From: Carex sylvatica
Lineage: Eukaryota > Streptophyta > Magnoliopsida > Poales > Cyperaceae
Length of the DNA stretch: 18,132 nt
NCBI GenBank assembly: GCA_964058845.1
Contig: CAXKVR010000632.1
Coordinates: forward strand, 1 to 18,132
Reading direction: 5' to 3'
Below the pieces are notes generated by a model. The model was not told the origin of the DNA, ran no database searches, and saw nothing but the letters and a program-made list of their open reading frames with translations. Below, piece by piece: positions 9,481-18,132 of the stretch (the first letter of the stretch is position 1; each line of letters starts with the position of its first letter). Both the position numbers and the translations under genes were made by a program.

Positions 9481-9611
9481 CTTTGATTTTAAATTGGAAT
9501 GCCATGGTGGAGCCCACCATATGCCATGTCCTCAACCTGTTGTAAAGCTGCATTGCTTTCTAAAAGCTCAAAATAGCCAGTAGGGAGCTACCCTTGTCCT
9601 GATAGAGAAAA
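9481..9611 (-). pseudogene. Exon-like block A2, frameshifted
   Basis: It shares the boundaries of A3 almost exactly: CTTGTACCAG acceptor and AAAG/GTGATTATTTTTTC donor. It is 131 bp because one C is missing in a TCCCCTACT context that A1 keeps. The first part reads FLYQDKGSS; after the shift the second frame reads PTGYFELLESNAALQQVEDM, followed by AYGGLHHG. Conservation on both sides of the shift supports former coding use and later decay. Confidence 0.4.
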
Positions 9612-9967
9612 CTGGTACAAGAGCTACAGCCTGTAATACAGAGGTTAAGGGCAAAATAGTCAAAGAAACAAAAAACGGAAACATACACCAAGCAACAAGG
9701 TATTGTGGTATAGGGTTGAAGTATTTTCTAATTAATATCGAGCATCTGTAGACCACCTGGCTCCATGTATAAAAATTTCGAGATGTGTTGACCCATACGT
9801 TTGTTTTTCTCATTTTGGAGTATTCACCATATATAAATAATCATTAATTCAATGGAACCTGAAGTATGTTATATCAAATTATTGCTTCTGTATATCAGTG
9901 GGATTCATAACAATAATCATAGATTTCCTAAAATAAACTTGATAATTTACTGAGAAAAAATAATCAC

Positions 9968-10099
9968 CTTTGCTCCTGAATTGGGGTGCAGTGGTCGGGC
10001 CCACCATATGTTCCGTCATCAACCTGTTGTAAAGTTTGTTTGCTTACCAAATGTTCATAATTATCAATCAGAGAGTAGCCCATGTCCTCATAGAGAAAA
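9968..10099 (-). other. Exon-like block A3, open and phase-2 symmetric
   Basis: The block is 132 bp (44 codons) between CTTGTACCAG and AAAG/GTGATTATTTTTTC on the minus strand, in phase 2 at both ends. It reads FLYEDMGYSLIDNYEHLV, then LQQVDDGTYGGPDHCTPI. It is the only A copy whose length keeps frame. Because A and B blocks share phase, they could be spliced in any combination without a frameshift. The family is not recognised. Confidence 0.4.
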
Positions 10100-10430
10100 C
10101 TGGTACAAGCGCTAGAGTTGGGATTCAAAATACAGAGGTTAAGGGCAAAATAGTCAAAGAAAAAAAGAAGAAGGAAACATACACCATGCAACCAGGTATT
10201 GTTGTCTAGGATTGCGGTACCGTCCAGTTAATTTTGAGCATCGACACACAAATAGGCACCATGTATTAAATATCAGGATGTTCTGGAATATAGAGAAAAC
10301 AAAGAAAAGCGCATTATATTTCTATGGTAACATGCTAGTTAATTACCTACAAAAATCCAGTATTAAATTTCCTCTTTTTCTCATTTTGGGGTATGTCACA
10401 TATAAATTAATACATTAAAGAATTAATAAG

Positions 10431-10909
10431 GAGGTGCAAATATAGGTAACTTAATAAACAAATATATGAATTAAATTAATCTGACAAGAATTCAAATTTC
10501 TATGCTACCAATCACAATTTAAATTGATTCAACGTTTGAAGTCGATCCGATAAATTCAGCTCAAAACCATAAGAGCGGCTACATAATGCCTACTGATCTA
10601 CTTTTCTGATTGGAAATTTTTACCTGTAGTTGTGACTTCGTAATTCCGGTGCAGATCATCTCAGATTTAGCTGGCAAAAATCGCTAGCAACATGTTTCGC
10701 TCAAGAAAGTACTCCCGGGATGCATCTACTGCCAGTTTGTGAATCATGTGTTGAGTCTGTAAGGATGCATTAATTATTATATCAACATCAGATATCAGAT
10801 AATAATGACTACCTCCTAACATTATATATAAATCTTTGTGCAATAGTAATGACCGTAAAGTTGTGTTTTGTTAGCATAAACAAAGATGCAAATCAGCAAC
10901 AAAAGATAA
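10431..10909. other. Intergenic, possible degraded upstream exon near 10630-10748
   Basis: On the minus strand a pyrimidine-poor but acceptor-like CCTTACAG (ending near 10756) precedes ACTCAACACATGATTCAC, and a donor-like ACTACAG/GTAAAA lies near 10625. One frame reads HKLAVDASREYFLERNML and stops at a TAA before the donor; a shifted frame continues. It may be another piece of the same decayed gene as the 8.2-10.1 kb array, but no repeat similarity ties it to that array. Confidence 0.2.
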
Positions 10910-10959
10910 ACATATGGAAACAATTTATTGTCTATTGCATTGCTCATGCTCGTTCTTTT

Positions 10960-11060
10960 TTGAAAACCTTCGCAGAAGTTGCGAAGTCGTGAGGGGGAAT
11001 CGAACTCTCGACCTTTGGGTACAACAACTCTCGGACATGCTCATTCTTACATTTCATGTT
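10960..11060 (-). repeat. tRNA-like / SINE-like fragment with box B motif
   Basis: On the minus strand this stretch carries gtcgagagttcgattccc, which matches the internal box B of tRNA-derived promoters (consensus GGTTCGANNCC). About 20 nt upstream is tgtccgagagttgttg, a possible degenerate box A. A small hairpin (cttcgc/gcgaag) follows. The fragment cannot fold as a full tRNA. A tRNA-derived dispersed repeat is the best guess. Confidence 0.3.
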
Positions 11061-11367
11061 TTAAGGGACCACAATGCATCAATTTTGTCTCTTTGACTTC
11101 ATCGAATACTACAAAAAAAAAATAAAAAAATAAGAACCATAGTGATAAGTACCACCCGAGCAACACTGGGGATACTCTAATATTGGACAATTTTTGTAAC
11201 AGTTGATATGCATGTATTTTCTGGTAAGCCTACTTTCTTCTACATTTATAATTTCTTATGCTACAAAATTTATCTTTATTTGTGAAATAAAAACATTTAA
11301 AATATAACTTAAAATGATATAGTTTGAGTCTAGTATACCTCAGATGGTAATTATATGATATATTGGT
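11061..11367. other. 3' flank of CNL copy 2, no gene seen
   Basis: About 300 bp of AT-rich sequence lie between the tRNA-like fragment and the stop codon of CNL copy 2. Because copy 2 is on the minus strand, this is its 3' side and would contain its 3' UTR and poly(A) signals. AATAAA-like strings occur on the minus strand (for example near 11274-11279, ttatttg on the plus strand) but none is decisive. Confidence 0.35.
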
Positions 11368-14300
11368 TTAGGTTCGTGCTAAAAAGCAAGTGATTTTGCA
11401 TGATGGAAATGACAGTGCGAGATCCTTTAATATGTTGAATCTTCTTTCTTCTCCAAATTTTGTGATCTGTATCTCAGAAATTAGGCGCCGATACTTTCCA
11501 AACTTTCCAAAATGCCTCTCCAGGCGGGGACAACCTTCGATCCATAGATGATTGAGGTTCTTTAGCTGTTGTAAGAGACCTTCAGGAAGAACCCTTATCT
11601 TTGGGCACTCTTGGATCTCAAGTTCCTGAAGTGCTTTAAGCCCTTCCATTCCTTCTGGAAGATATGCCAAGTTGGGGCAGCCAACAATCTTGAGCTTTTC
11701 TAGACATGCAAGAACCCCTATGCTCTGTATTAAGGAGTTTAGGCTTTCACAGTTGGCAATTCTAAAAAATTTGAGAGCAACCATGCTTCCCAACCATTCT
11801 GGTAAGCACTGAAGTTTTGAACATTCCCCAATAGTCAATATTTGAATAGATGTTGAGCATTTTGGAATTTCAACCAGATTAGGACATCTAAAGAGACCTA
11901 GCTGTAGAAGTAATGGTAAAACCATTTCGGTGATTGAACTCCCAACTGGTAACTCTTGTTGTGATCCAAGAAAGTTTGGGCAGTCCTGCACTTGAATATG
12001 TGTTAGGCAGTTCAAACTGCTGAACTCTTTCACTGGCCAATAAATAAGACTGTCACATTCACTAATGAACAGATTATCAAGAAATGTAAAACACTTCCAG
12101 AACCATAAGGAAGTATTTGATGGAATATTTGTCATTCCCCACAACATTAGCATTCGACATTTAGTTATACTCACCTCTCCCTCCTTTACAGCTACTGGTA
12201 CAATACTGTTGTATTTTGACAAAGTTAACTCATTGAGAGACTCCCAAGGTTGAAAAGAAAGAGATTCATTTTCACCATGGCTCTCAAGTGAGAGGTAATC
12301 CAATGTAGTTAATCCTGTTGCAAAGCATGACAAGCTTTTATTTCCTTTAACGGTCATTCTCATGAGCGAAGGTACAATTGGCATTGCAGCTAGCTTAGGG
12401 CAGTAGATGACTTCTAGTGTTTTCAGCTTGGGAAAAATCAATGATGACTTGTTGCCAACTTCACCTTTACACCAGCTGCACAACTCTCGCATTCCAAACA
12501 ATTCCATGTTTTCTAATGATGGAAAAGTTACTTGGTCATCTTCATCACCTTTGACACTAGTGGATGCACTATTGCAGAGATTCCTCAAGTTATCCAAACG
12601 TTTTAACTTGAGAACTTGAAGAAAAGGTAGCTTTTCTACTGGTGGTACTTCCGGGCACTCACTACATTCAATTATATACAACTCAATCAGATTTTCTAGC
12701 ATCTGGTACTCAGTCATCCAGACTGGAAGCTTATCACCTCTATATTCTTCGATTTTCAAAACCTTTAACTTGTTGGAAGGTTTAAGAGCATCCAACACTT
12801 CAAAATGATAGCAGTGCACCTCCGGTGCATTTGATTTTTGTAAATTGGGATCAACTCTTCGATAATGCTTTGGTATTCCCCAACATAATGCTAGATCATC
12901 CAGATTTTGTTTAGATATCAAATTTGCTTCTGTTGCATCTATAATATGCTTAATTTTCCCTATATTATACAGATGCAACTGGCCATGCAGATTATTCAAG
13001 TTATTCAGCTCCCTAATACCATTACCAACATCTGTGCCTATAATGTAGGTTGTCAGTATTTGGAGGCAATTTAGCTGTCCTAAACCTTCTGGCATGCTTC
13101 TTAAATTACAACAGTATTTAATATCGAGATGCCGAAGACTACTCATATATCGCATACCTTTTGGTAACTTTTCAAGTTTGTAACACCTCAAGAGCCTTAG
13201 GGTTTGCAAGAGATAGAGAGTGCTTATCGCTTCAGGTAATGATGTAATTTTATCCATTGAAAACTCCAGATATCTCAAGTGTTTCATTTTTTCGGGTGTA
13301 ATGATAGTTTTCCAAATAGTTCCTACACGTAATAATTCTAATAATCGCAGAGAGTTTGATTTTAGAAATTCAATTTTTTTCATATAGTTAGTAACATAAC
13401 AATCTTTGGACCAAATGAGGCTCCGGATAGAAGGGAAGCAATCGATCACTTTGTTAATATCTACGGGAAGAGTCCTTAATGAAATATGGTAGACATTAAT
13501 CATTGGATGGTTAAGTTGTGCTGGTACTTTTGATGTGGACAGACATTTGGCACCCATGATGGATTGAGCAAGGTCATGCATCAGATCATGCATTTTGCAC
13601 TTGGTTTTCCAATGGTATTCTTCTATCCTTCCATATTCTCTCATTTGATATCCATATTCGTCTATTTTGACATGCCTAACCTCCTGAAAAAATGACCTCC
13701 AGATCAATTCATTAAAAATATCGTTGCCTTTCATTTCCAGGCTACACAACCCATCAGATGGAATAAATCCATGTGCCATCCAAAATTGGATGAGCTTCTC
13801 CTTGTCCATCTCATAATCCTTAGGGTATACTGCACAGAAAGCGAAACACTGTTTCATGTTTGAAGGCAAGTGGTCATAGCTTAGTCTCAATAATGGCAAA
13901 ACATCATCTTGTTCCCAGATCCTGTTATCTTTGAGTACAGCCAACCACTTGCGTGCCTCATGCTCATAACTCATTAAGCTACCTAGGGTATTAATGGCTA
14001 GAGGTAATCCCGACAATTCTGAACCATCTTTCTACCAATCTCAACCAGCTCTTGGCATTCCTTTACCCCCTTGCTAAAAGCTCTTTTCTGAAAAAGGCTC
14101 CATGAATCCTCCTCACCTAACCATCCCAAATTATAACTCTCTACCGTACCCATTATAGTAGCCACTCTGTCGCTCCTTGTGGTAACTATAATGACACTTC
14201 CAGAAGAACCACAGTTTAATAAATCTCTCAGGCGCGTCCACTTTTCCTCATTCTCATTCCAAACATCATCTAGCACAAGAACATATCGCTTTCCATTTAT

Positions 14301-15089
14301 CACCTGACGTAACCGTCCCTTGAGCAGCTCCATGTTGTCAATAGAAATATTGCATTCCCCCTTAATTAATTCAATGATTGATTTAACAAGATGACCAATA
14401 TTGAACTCTTCAGACACACAAATCCATAATGGTAAGTCGAAGTATTCTTTAACTCTAGGATCGTTGTACACCAGCTGAGCAAGAGTGGTCTTGCCAAGCC
14501 CACCCATGCCAACTACTGGAACGACCTTGAGATCATTACTTTCACACCCTTCGAGCAATAATCGTACTATCTTCTCTTTATCTTCGTCCCTTCCCACAAC
14601 TTTGGATTCAACCACAAGAGAATCAGTTCTGATTCGATTGGCCACTTGCTGACTCCGACCATGGACAAAACCGAAACTCCGCATCTGAACAACAAGACCA
14701 TCAACCCTCCCCACAACTTTCTTCAACTTCCCACTCATCTTATAGTAAAGCAGAGGATGACTTTTAAGGGAAAAGAAGCCACTTACATTGCCGACCTTAT
14801 AGCCACGTCTCACAGCATCCTGGCGCAGCTCCTCATAACAGAATTCATCAAGTAGATCATCAGCATCATAAGCAGCTGTTTGGAGCTTCTCAAGCCAGGA
14901 TTTCACGGCTATGTTAGAATTTGCTTGCTCCTCAGCATTGGGAAGTACAGCCTGGATTTCGAGAAGCATGTTGTGGAGCCTCTCACGCTGGTCGTTGATG
15001 CCCCACATCTCCCCGATCTGCTGAAACAGTGAGTCTGCCTCTTTCCTCAGCACGACTGGAATTAAAGCTGACAGCAGTAGATCTGCCAT
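11368..15089 (-). pseudogene. CC-NBS-LRR (CNL) gene, RGA type, copy 2; single-base frameshift at GLPL
   Basis: This is the paralogue of copy 1, an NLR immune receptor gene. The ATG is at 15087-15089. Frame one runs 363 codons and carries the coiled coil, DADDLLDEF (75-83), VGRD (165-168), P-loop GMGGLGKTT (194-202), kinase-2 VLVLDDVW (270-277) and RNBS-B VIIVTTRS. It then reads QNCRDYL and stops at 13998. At that point copy 1 has four C in the plus strand (aatccccgac) and copy 2 has three (taatcccgac, 14009-14011). After this lost base a second frame is open for 880 codons to TAA at 11368-11370, with GLPLA, KQCFAFCAVYPKDYEM, MHD and a long LRR region rich in LxxLxxLxIxxC repeats. The second frame has no ATG at its start, so it is not a separate gene. 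As it stands, only a truncated CC-NB protein would be made. A homopolymer sequencing error would also explain the shift. Confidence 0.9.
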
Positions 15090-15300
15090 TGGTGGTTAAT
15101 TTGAAAGGTACTTGAACTGACAAGGAGTGCAGAGAGGTTTGATTCTTATCTCAAATTTGAGAGTAGGATAGTTTTTTTGAGAACAGAGAATTTGTTCAGA
15201 GGAAATTAATGGCTTGCTGATTTTAGATCAAATGCGAGATTTAATATGCCAGGGAAGACTTGTTAAGTTTCTCCTTGTCCATGTGTATATATTTTATTCT
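15090..15300 (-). promoter_or_regulatory. 5' flank of CNL copy 2 with TATA-like element
   Basis: The first roughly 200 bp upstream of the ATG align with the flank of copy 1. A TATA-like string, AAATATATAC on the minus strand (about 15286-15296), lies 200 bp upstream of the ATG; if used it would give a leader of roughly 160-170 nt. The string is part of a longer unit that is duplicated further upstream at about 16070-16080. No transcription start was mapped. Confidence 0.35.
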
Positions 15301-16050
15301 TTTTGACGTGAGAGAGAGAAATTCAACGAAAGCTTAAATTTACTCTTGGTTGATCAGATCGCAGCTGGCTGATGAATAAATAATTTAATATATATTATAT
15401 ATCATTGTCAGTTAAATTAAATATACCTGGCATTGTACTATTAGCTTAAGACAATTTTGATCTATCCAAAATAGAACTCAGATTATCAGGGATAGTTGCT
15501 GAAGCATTCAATCAGGCACAGCACATTACTGACAATAAGAGAGGTCCATTAAAAGACTTAGATGTCAAAAGAAGGGAACTAGTCCTACCAAAAAATAGGC
15601 TGAGTTGTCACAGAGAAATCGAACTAGGTGCCTACGGGCTTCTATTCCCAAAAGAAATTAAAAAAAAAAAAAAAAAACGAACTGTCCCAAAATAAAATAA
15701 CAGGTCAACAACCCCGAACCACCCATGGAAAAATAAAGATAAAAAACCCAAACAGGACACAAGCGAAAGCAACAGCAAGAAATTCATAAACAAATATGCA
15801 ACTATGATTTCATAATTGTATGTGTTTTTGTTAATTCCCACAAGCTTATAATTCCTTTAACTTGGTATACTTCCTCAAACAATTAACCAAAAGAACATCG
15901 AAATAGAGCTTTTGTCCTTATATGACAATGGCATATTGAGATGGGGAGAAGAAAGCACTGGCAGTGAGTCCAAGTCTGGAAGATGCTCAATCACGTGATT
16001 CAACTATGGTATCCTTTCGAAAAAATCTATAACTGTAAAATTGTACCAGT
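15268..16050. repeat. Direct tandem duplication, unit 1 (proximal to CNL copy 2)
   Basis: This unit and the next begin with tttctccttgtc and end with ctataactgtaaaatt followed by a gtaccagt-type string. Long shared stretches include attttattctttttgacgtg, gaaagcttaaatttactctt, gatcagatcgcagctggctg and gaagggaactagtc. Unit 1 is about 783 bp because of a block of roughly 55 bp around an A18 run (15660-15677) that unit 2 lacks. No credible gene is inside; the 15632-15841 minus-strand ORF contains the homopolymer and is not conserved in unit 2. Confidence 0.85.
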
Positions 16051-16052
16051 CC

Positions 16053-16774
16053 TTTCTCCTTGTCTATATGTATATATTTTATTCTTTTTGACGTGATAGA
16101 GAGAGAGAGAGAAGTCAACGAAAGCTTAAATTTACTCTTGGCTGATCAGATCGCAGCTGGCTGATGAATAAATACTCTATATATATTATATATCACTATC
16201 AGTTAAAATTAAATATATCTGGCATTGCATTATTAGCTTAAGAAAATTTTCATCTGTCCAATAAAAACCCAGATTATCAGTGATAGTTGCTGATGCATCA
16301 AATCAGGCAGCACGTTACTGACAATGATAGAGGTCCATCAACAGGCTCAGATGTCAAAAGAAGGGAACTAGTCCCACCAAAAAGTAGGCAAAGTTGTCAC
16401 AAAAAATCGAATAGGTGTCCCAAAGAAAATAACAGATCAACAACCCTGAACCACCAACAGAAAAATATACACGAAAAAACTAAACAGGACCCACACGAAA
16501 GCAACAGCAAGAAATTCAAAAACAAAAATGCAACTATGATTTCATAATTGCAAGTGCTTTGTTAATTTCTTTAACTTGGTATATACTTGACCACCTCAAC
16601 AAATAACCGAAAGAACATTGAGATAGTGCTCATTATGTCCTTCAATACCATATAGAGATGGGAAGAAGAAAGCACTGGTAGTGTGGTAGTGAGTCCCAGT
16701 ATGGAAGATGCTCTATCACATCACTCACCTATGGCATCCTTTCAAAAGATCTATAACTGTAAAATTATACCAGT
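16053..16774. repeat. Direct tandem duplication, unit 2 (distal)
   Basis: This is the second copy of the unit at 15268-16050, about 722 bp, abutting it almost directly. It carries a longer GA microsatellite (gagagagagagag near 16095-16111) than unit 1. It lacks the poly-A block. The plus-strand ORF at 16287-16547 is not preserved in unit 1, so coding is unlikely. The unit's origin (transposon or unique DNA) is unknown. Confidence 0.85.
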
Positions 16775-16985
16775 ATTGGATGAACACAATAACTAAGCAA
16801 AAGTGCAAAACTCACCAATTAGAATTAAATTCATAAATAGTATTCCTTTTACCTAAGAGGTTACATTGAGTTGAAGCAATTTCTGTGTCAAGCAACAATA
16901 AAAACATAACTGACACAGATTTAAGATCAAAAAAAAAAAAATTGAACTGGCTTTATTCTTACAATATTGGCAAATCATGTTTTAT
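16775..16985. other. Short intergenic segment, nothing recognised
   Basis: These 211 bp separate the tandem duplication from the octanoyltransferase pseudogene. They are AT-rich with an A12 run near 16928-16940 and show no coding or repeat signal that I can support. Confidence 0.4.
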
Positions 16986-17580
16986 TTAAATATTTGAAAA
17001 TTTTAATATTCTTGCCAAACTCTGGATCAATTGATCATGAATGACATCATCACTCAGCAACACCCTACTCACCTCTCTCCTCAAAGAAGTAAACCCTTTA
17101 CCCTCTATTCCATATAGCACGATATTCTCGTACCACTTCAATCGTTATCAATTTTAAATGCAAATCTATGACATGTGATTCCAGCAGAAATTCTAACCCC
17201 AATTGCCCCGATCTTTCTCCCTCGAATCCGAACCCCAATCTCACCTTTATCTCCAGGTCGGGCCTTCACACCGTGCATTGATGCCACCTCAATTATAAAG
17301 CTTTTGGGGTTTCAGGTTTTGGATTTCGGGTTTTTGGGTTTTGGGATTGATTGTTGACTTTCAGGTTAGGGTTTAGGGTTTTGGGTTTAGGGACTCAAGC
17401 GGTCAAGCCCTTCGACATATTTTCTTGCAGCAAACCCGATTTCTCTGAGAGGAGAAAATGGGGTAGATAATGGCTTGTCTCGGTCCATGAAATGTTATCT
17501 CACCACCTCAGTCGGTGTAGTGGAGCTCTGCCCAAGAGATTTCATGTCGGATTCCAGAATTAGGTTCTTTTTGCATAGAA
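16986..17580 (-). pseudogene. LIP2P: Octanoyltransferase (lipoyl(octanoyl) transferase, plant LIP2/LIP2p-like) pseudogene
   Basis: The intact enzyme moves octanoate from acyl carrier protein to lipoyl domains in plastids or mitochondria, the first step of protein lipoylation. On the minus strand, pieces of the family signature occur in order: DMKS near 17560 (weak); GGEITFHGPRQAIIYPIF (17454-17507); LREIGFAARKYVEGLD (17402-17449); SFIIEVASMHGVKARPG from 17302; RKIGAIGVRISAGITCH with the expected lysine; then NIVLYGIEGKG and TSLRREV to a stop at 16986-16988. Damage is plain: TGA at 17508-17510 where RT(E/D)RGGE needs Arg, a frameshift near 17446-17454, about 100 bp inserted at 17303-17401, a one-base loss at 17141-17143, HGPGQ changed to HGPRQ, and the catalytic Cys of the PCGI motif replaced by Tyr (17112-17114). 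The N-terminal third and the transit peptide are not seen. The plastid isoform is the better match from memory, but this is not certain. Confidence 0.85.
17303..17401. repeat. Interstitial telomere-like (TTTAGGG) insertion inside the pseudogene
   Basis: Bases 17363-17392 read aggttagggtttagggtt then ttgggtttaggg, close to the plant telomere repeat TTTAGGG. Bases 17303-17345 are a more degenerate version (ggggtttcaggttttgg, tcgggtttttgggttttggg). The block interrupts the octanoyltransferase reading between EGLD and SFIIEVA, which are almost adjacent in the family. It has no good splice signals, so an insertion fits better than an intron. Confidence 0.65.
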
Positions 17581-18132
17581 GCCCTGATAGTTTATGATTT
17601 TTGAAAATTATACCAAACATTTCATAATATTTGCAACTAGTACAGTTGCAAAATGCTACAACAAATTCCACTGGATTTGGATGTTAGGATTTGATTTTTC
17701 ATTATCTTGTAATTAAAAGAAATGTTAAATTATACATAGTTATGATGGGAAACCGTCACAGTTAAATCTTGGACTAACCTTCTTTGCTTATAGTGGGAGT
17801 GCTATTTGCATATAACCATCACATTTTGGTGTTAACTACAAATTTGATAAATACTGGTTAATGTTTCAGTCACATGCGGTCTTTAAAATTAAGGAAAGTC
17901 AGAGACAATTTAACAATTTTGTATTTGGACCATATATTAACAGTGAGGTGCTACTTCTAATAACCCGGATAATGCTGGATTCAATTACAAATATGTGAAA
18001 TGTTGGGGTATGGTTTGCAATACAAAGCATTTAATCTGCATCAGCTCCCAATTTAATGTGCATGTTGTCCTTAGTTGCTCAATTTTACACGGATTAAGTT
18101 TTCCTAATTTCCCCTTCTCCTTTTGCTTGATT
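17581..18132. other. Right-end intergenic DNA, nothing recognised
   Basis: About 550 bp with no supported gene on either strand. I looked on the minus strand for the missing N-terminal part of the octanoyltransferase (the LQHxPVYTLG region) and did not find it. No repeat or RNA gene was recognised. Confidence 0.4.

Larger units (their letters stand above)
8190..10430 (-). repeat. Degenerate tandem array of exon-like blocks, unidentified gene family
   Basis: Two block types recur on the minus strand. Block A is found near 8463-8595, 9481-9611 and 9968-10099; block B near 8200-8301 and 9155-9292. The B-A pair is repeated with a period of about 1.0 kb, and a third A block follows about 0.49 kb further on. 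Similarity continues into the flanks, for example ttaagggcaaaatagtca beside the A blocks and catagcatttgttta beside the B blocks. I infer duplicated exons of a minus-strand gene that has decayed. I do not recognise the protein family and give no function. Confidence 0.5.

Noticed and set aside
11368..14016. The 882-codon frame as an independent gene
   Set aside because: Its apparent first codon is TTG, not ATG, and it begins inside the GLPL motif of an NB-ARC domain whose front half ends in the other frame at 13998. It is the downstream half of CNL copy 2.
15632..15841. Minus-strand 69-aa hydrophobic ORF as a small membrane protein
   Set aside because: Part of it is an F run from the A18 homopolymer, and it is not conserved in the duplicate unit at 16053-16774.
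17175..17357. Plus-strand proline-rich 60-aa ORF
   Set aside because: It is antisense to the octanoyltransferase pseudogene and the telomere-like block; the minus strand gives recognisable family motifs.
17303..17401. A true chromosome end
   Set aside because: The repeat is short and degenerate and is flanked on both sides by parts of one gene, so it is interstitial.

Overview
The window looks like nuclear DNA of a flowering plant. It is AT-rich and gene-poor, and it contains coiled-coil NBS-LRR (CNL) resistance genes of the RGA type, miniature inverted-repeat elements, plant-type telomere-like repeats and a decayed copy of an organellar octanoyltransferase gene. I could not assign species or family from the sequence alone. 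All recognisable genes lie on the minus strand.

Positions 1-2666 hold the 5' 888 codons of a CNL gene (copy 1). It is open throughout and cut only by the left window edge. A second, closely related CNL (copy 2) lies at 11368-15089. It has one base missing from a G run exactly at the GLPL motif, so the NB-ARC domain is split into two frames. The remaining 880 codons to the stop, including the whole LRR region, stay open. The two genes are head-to-tail relatives 8.7 kb apart and share about 180-200 bp of upstream sequence. A 244-bp patch at the coding start has only two mismatches between the copies, although its flanks differ far more, which suggests gene conversion.

Between the CNLs lie a 49-bp tandem duplication, a 151-bp inverted-repeat element (3138-3288), long AT-rich DNA without genes, a 424-bp fold-back element (6361-6784), CCGGT-rich repeats with a perfect palindrome (about 6986), a short GC-rich island (about 7225-7470) and a degenerate tandem array (about 8190-10430). 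Blocks in that array behave like phase-2 symmetric exons of an unidentified minus-strand gene.

Upstream of copy 2 are two direct copies of a roughly 720-780-bp non-coding unit (15268-16774). At 16986-17580 there is an octanoyltransferase (lipoate biosynthesis, LIP2/LIP2p type) pseudogene with a stop codon, two frameshifts, loss of the catalytic cysteine and an insertion of degenerate CCCTAAA telomere-like DNA. The last 550 bp show nothing recognisable. I see no operon-like or cooperating gene system. The biology here is resistance-gene birth and decay in a repeat-rich locus.
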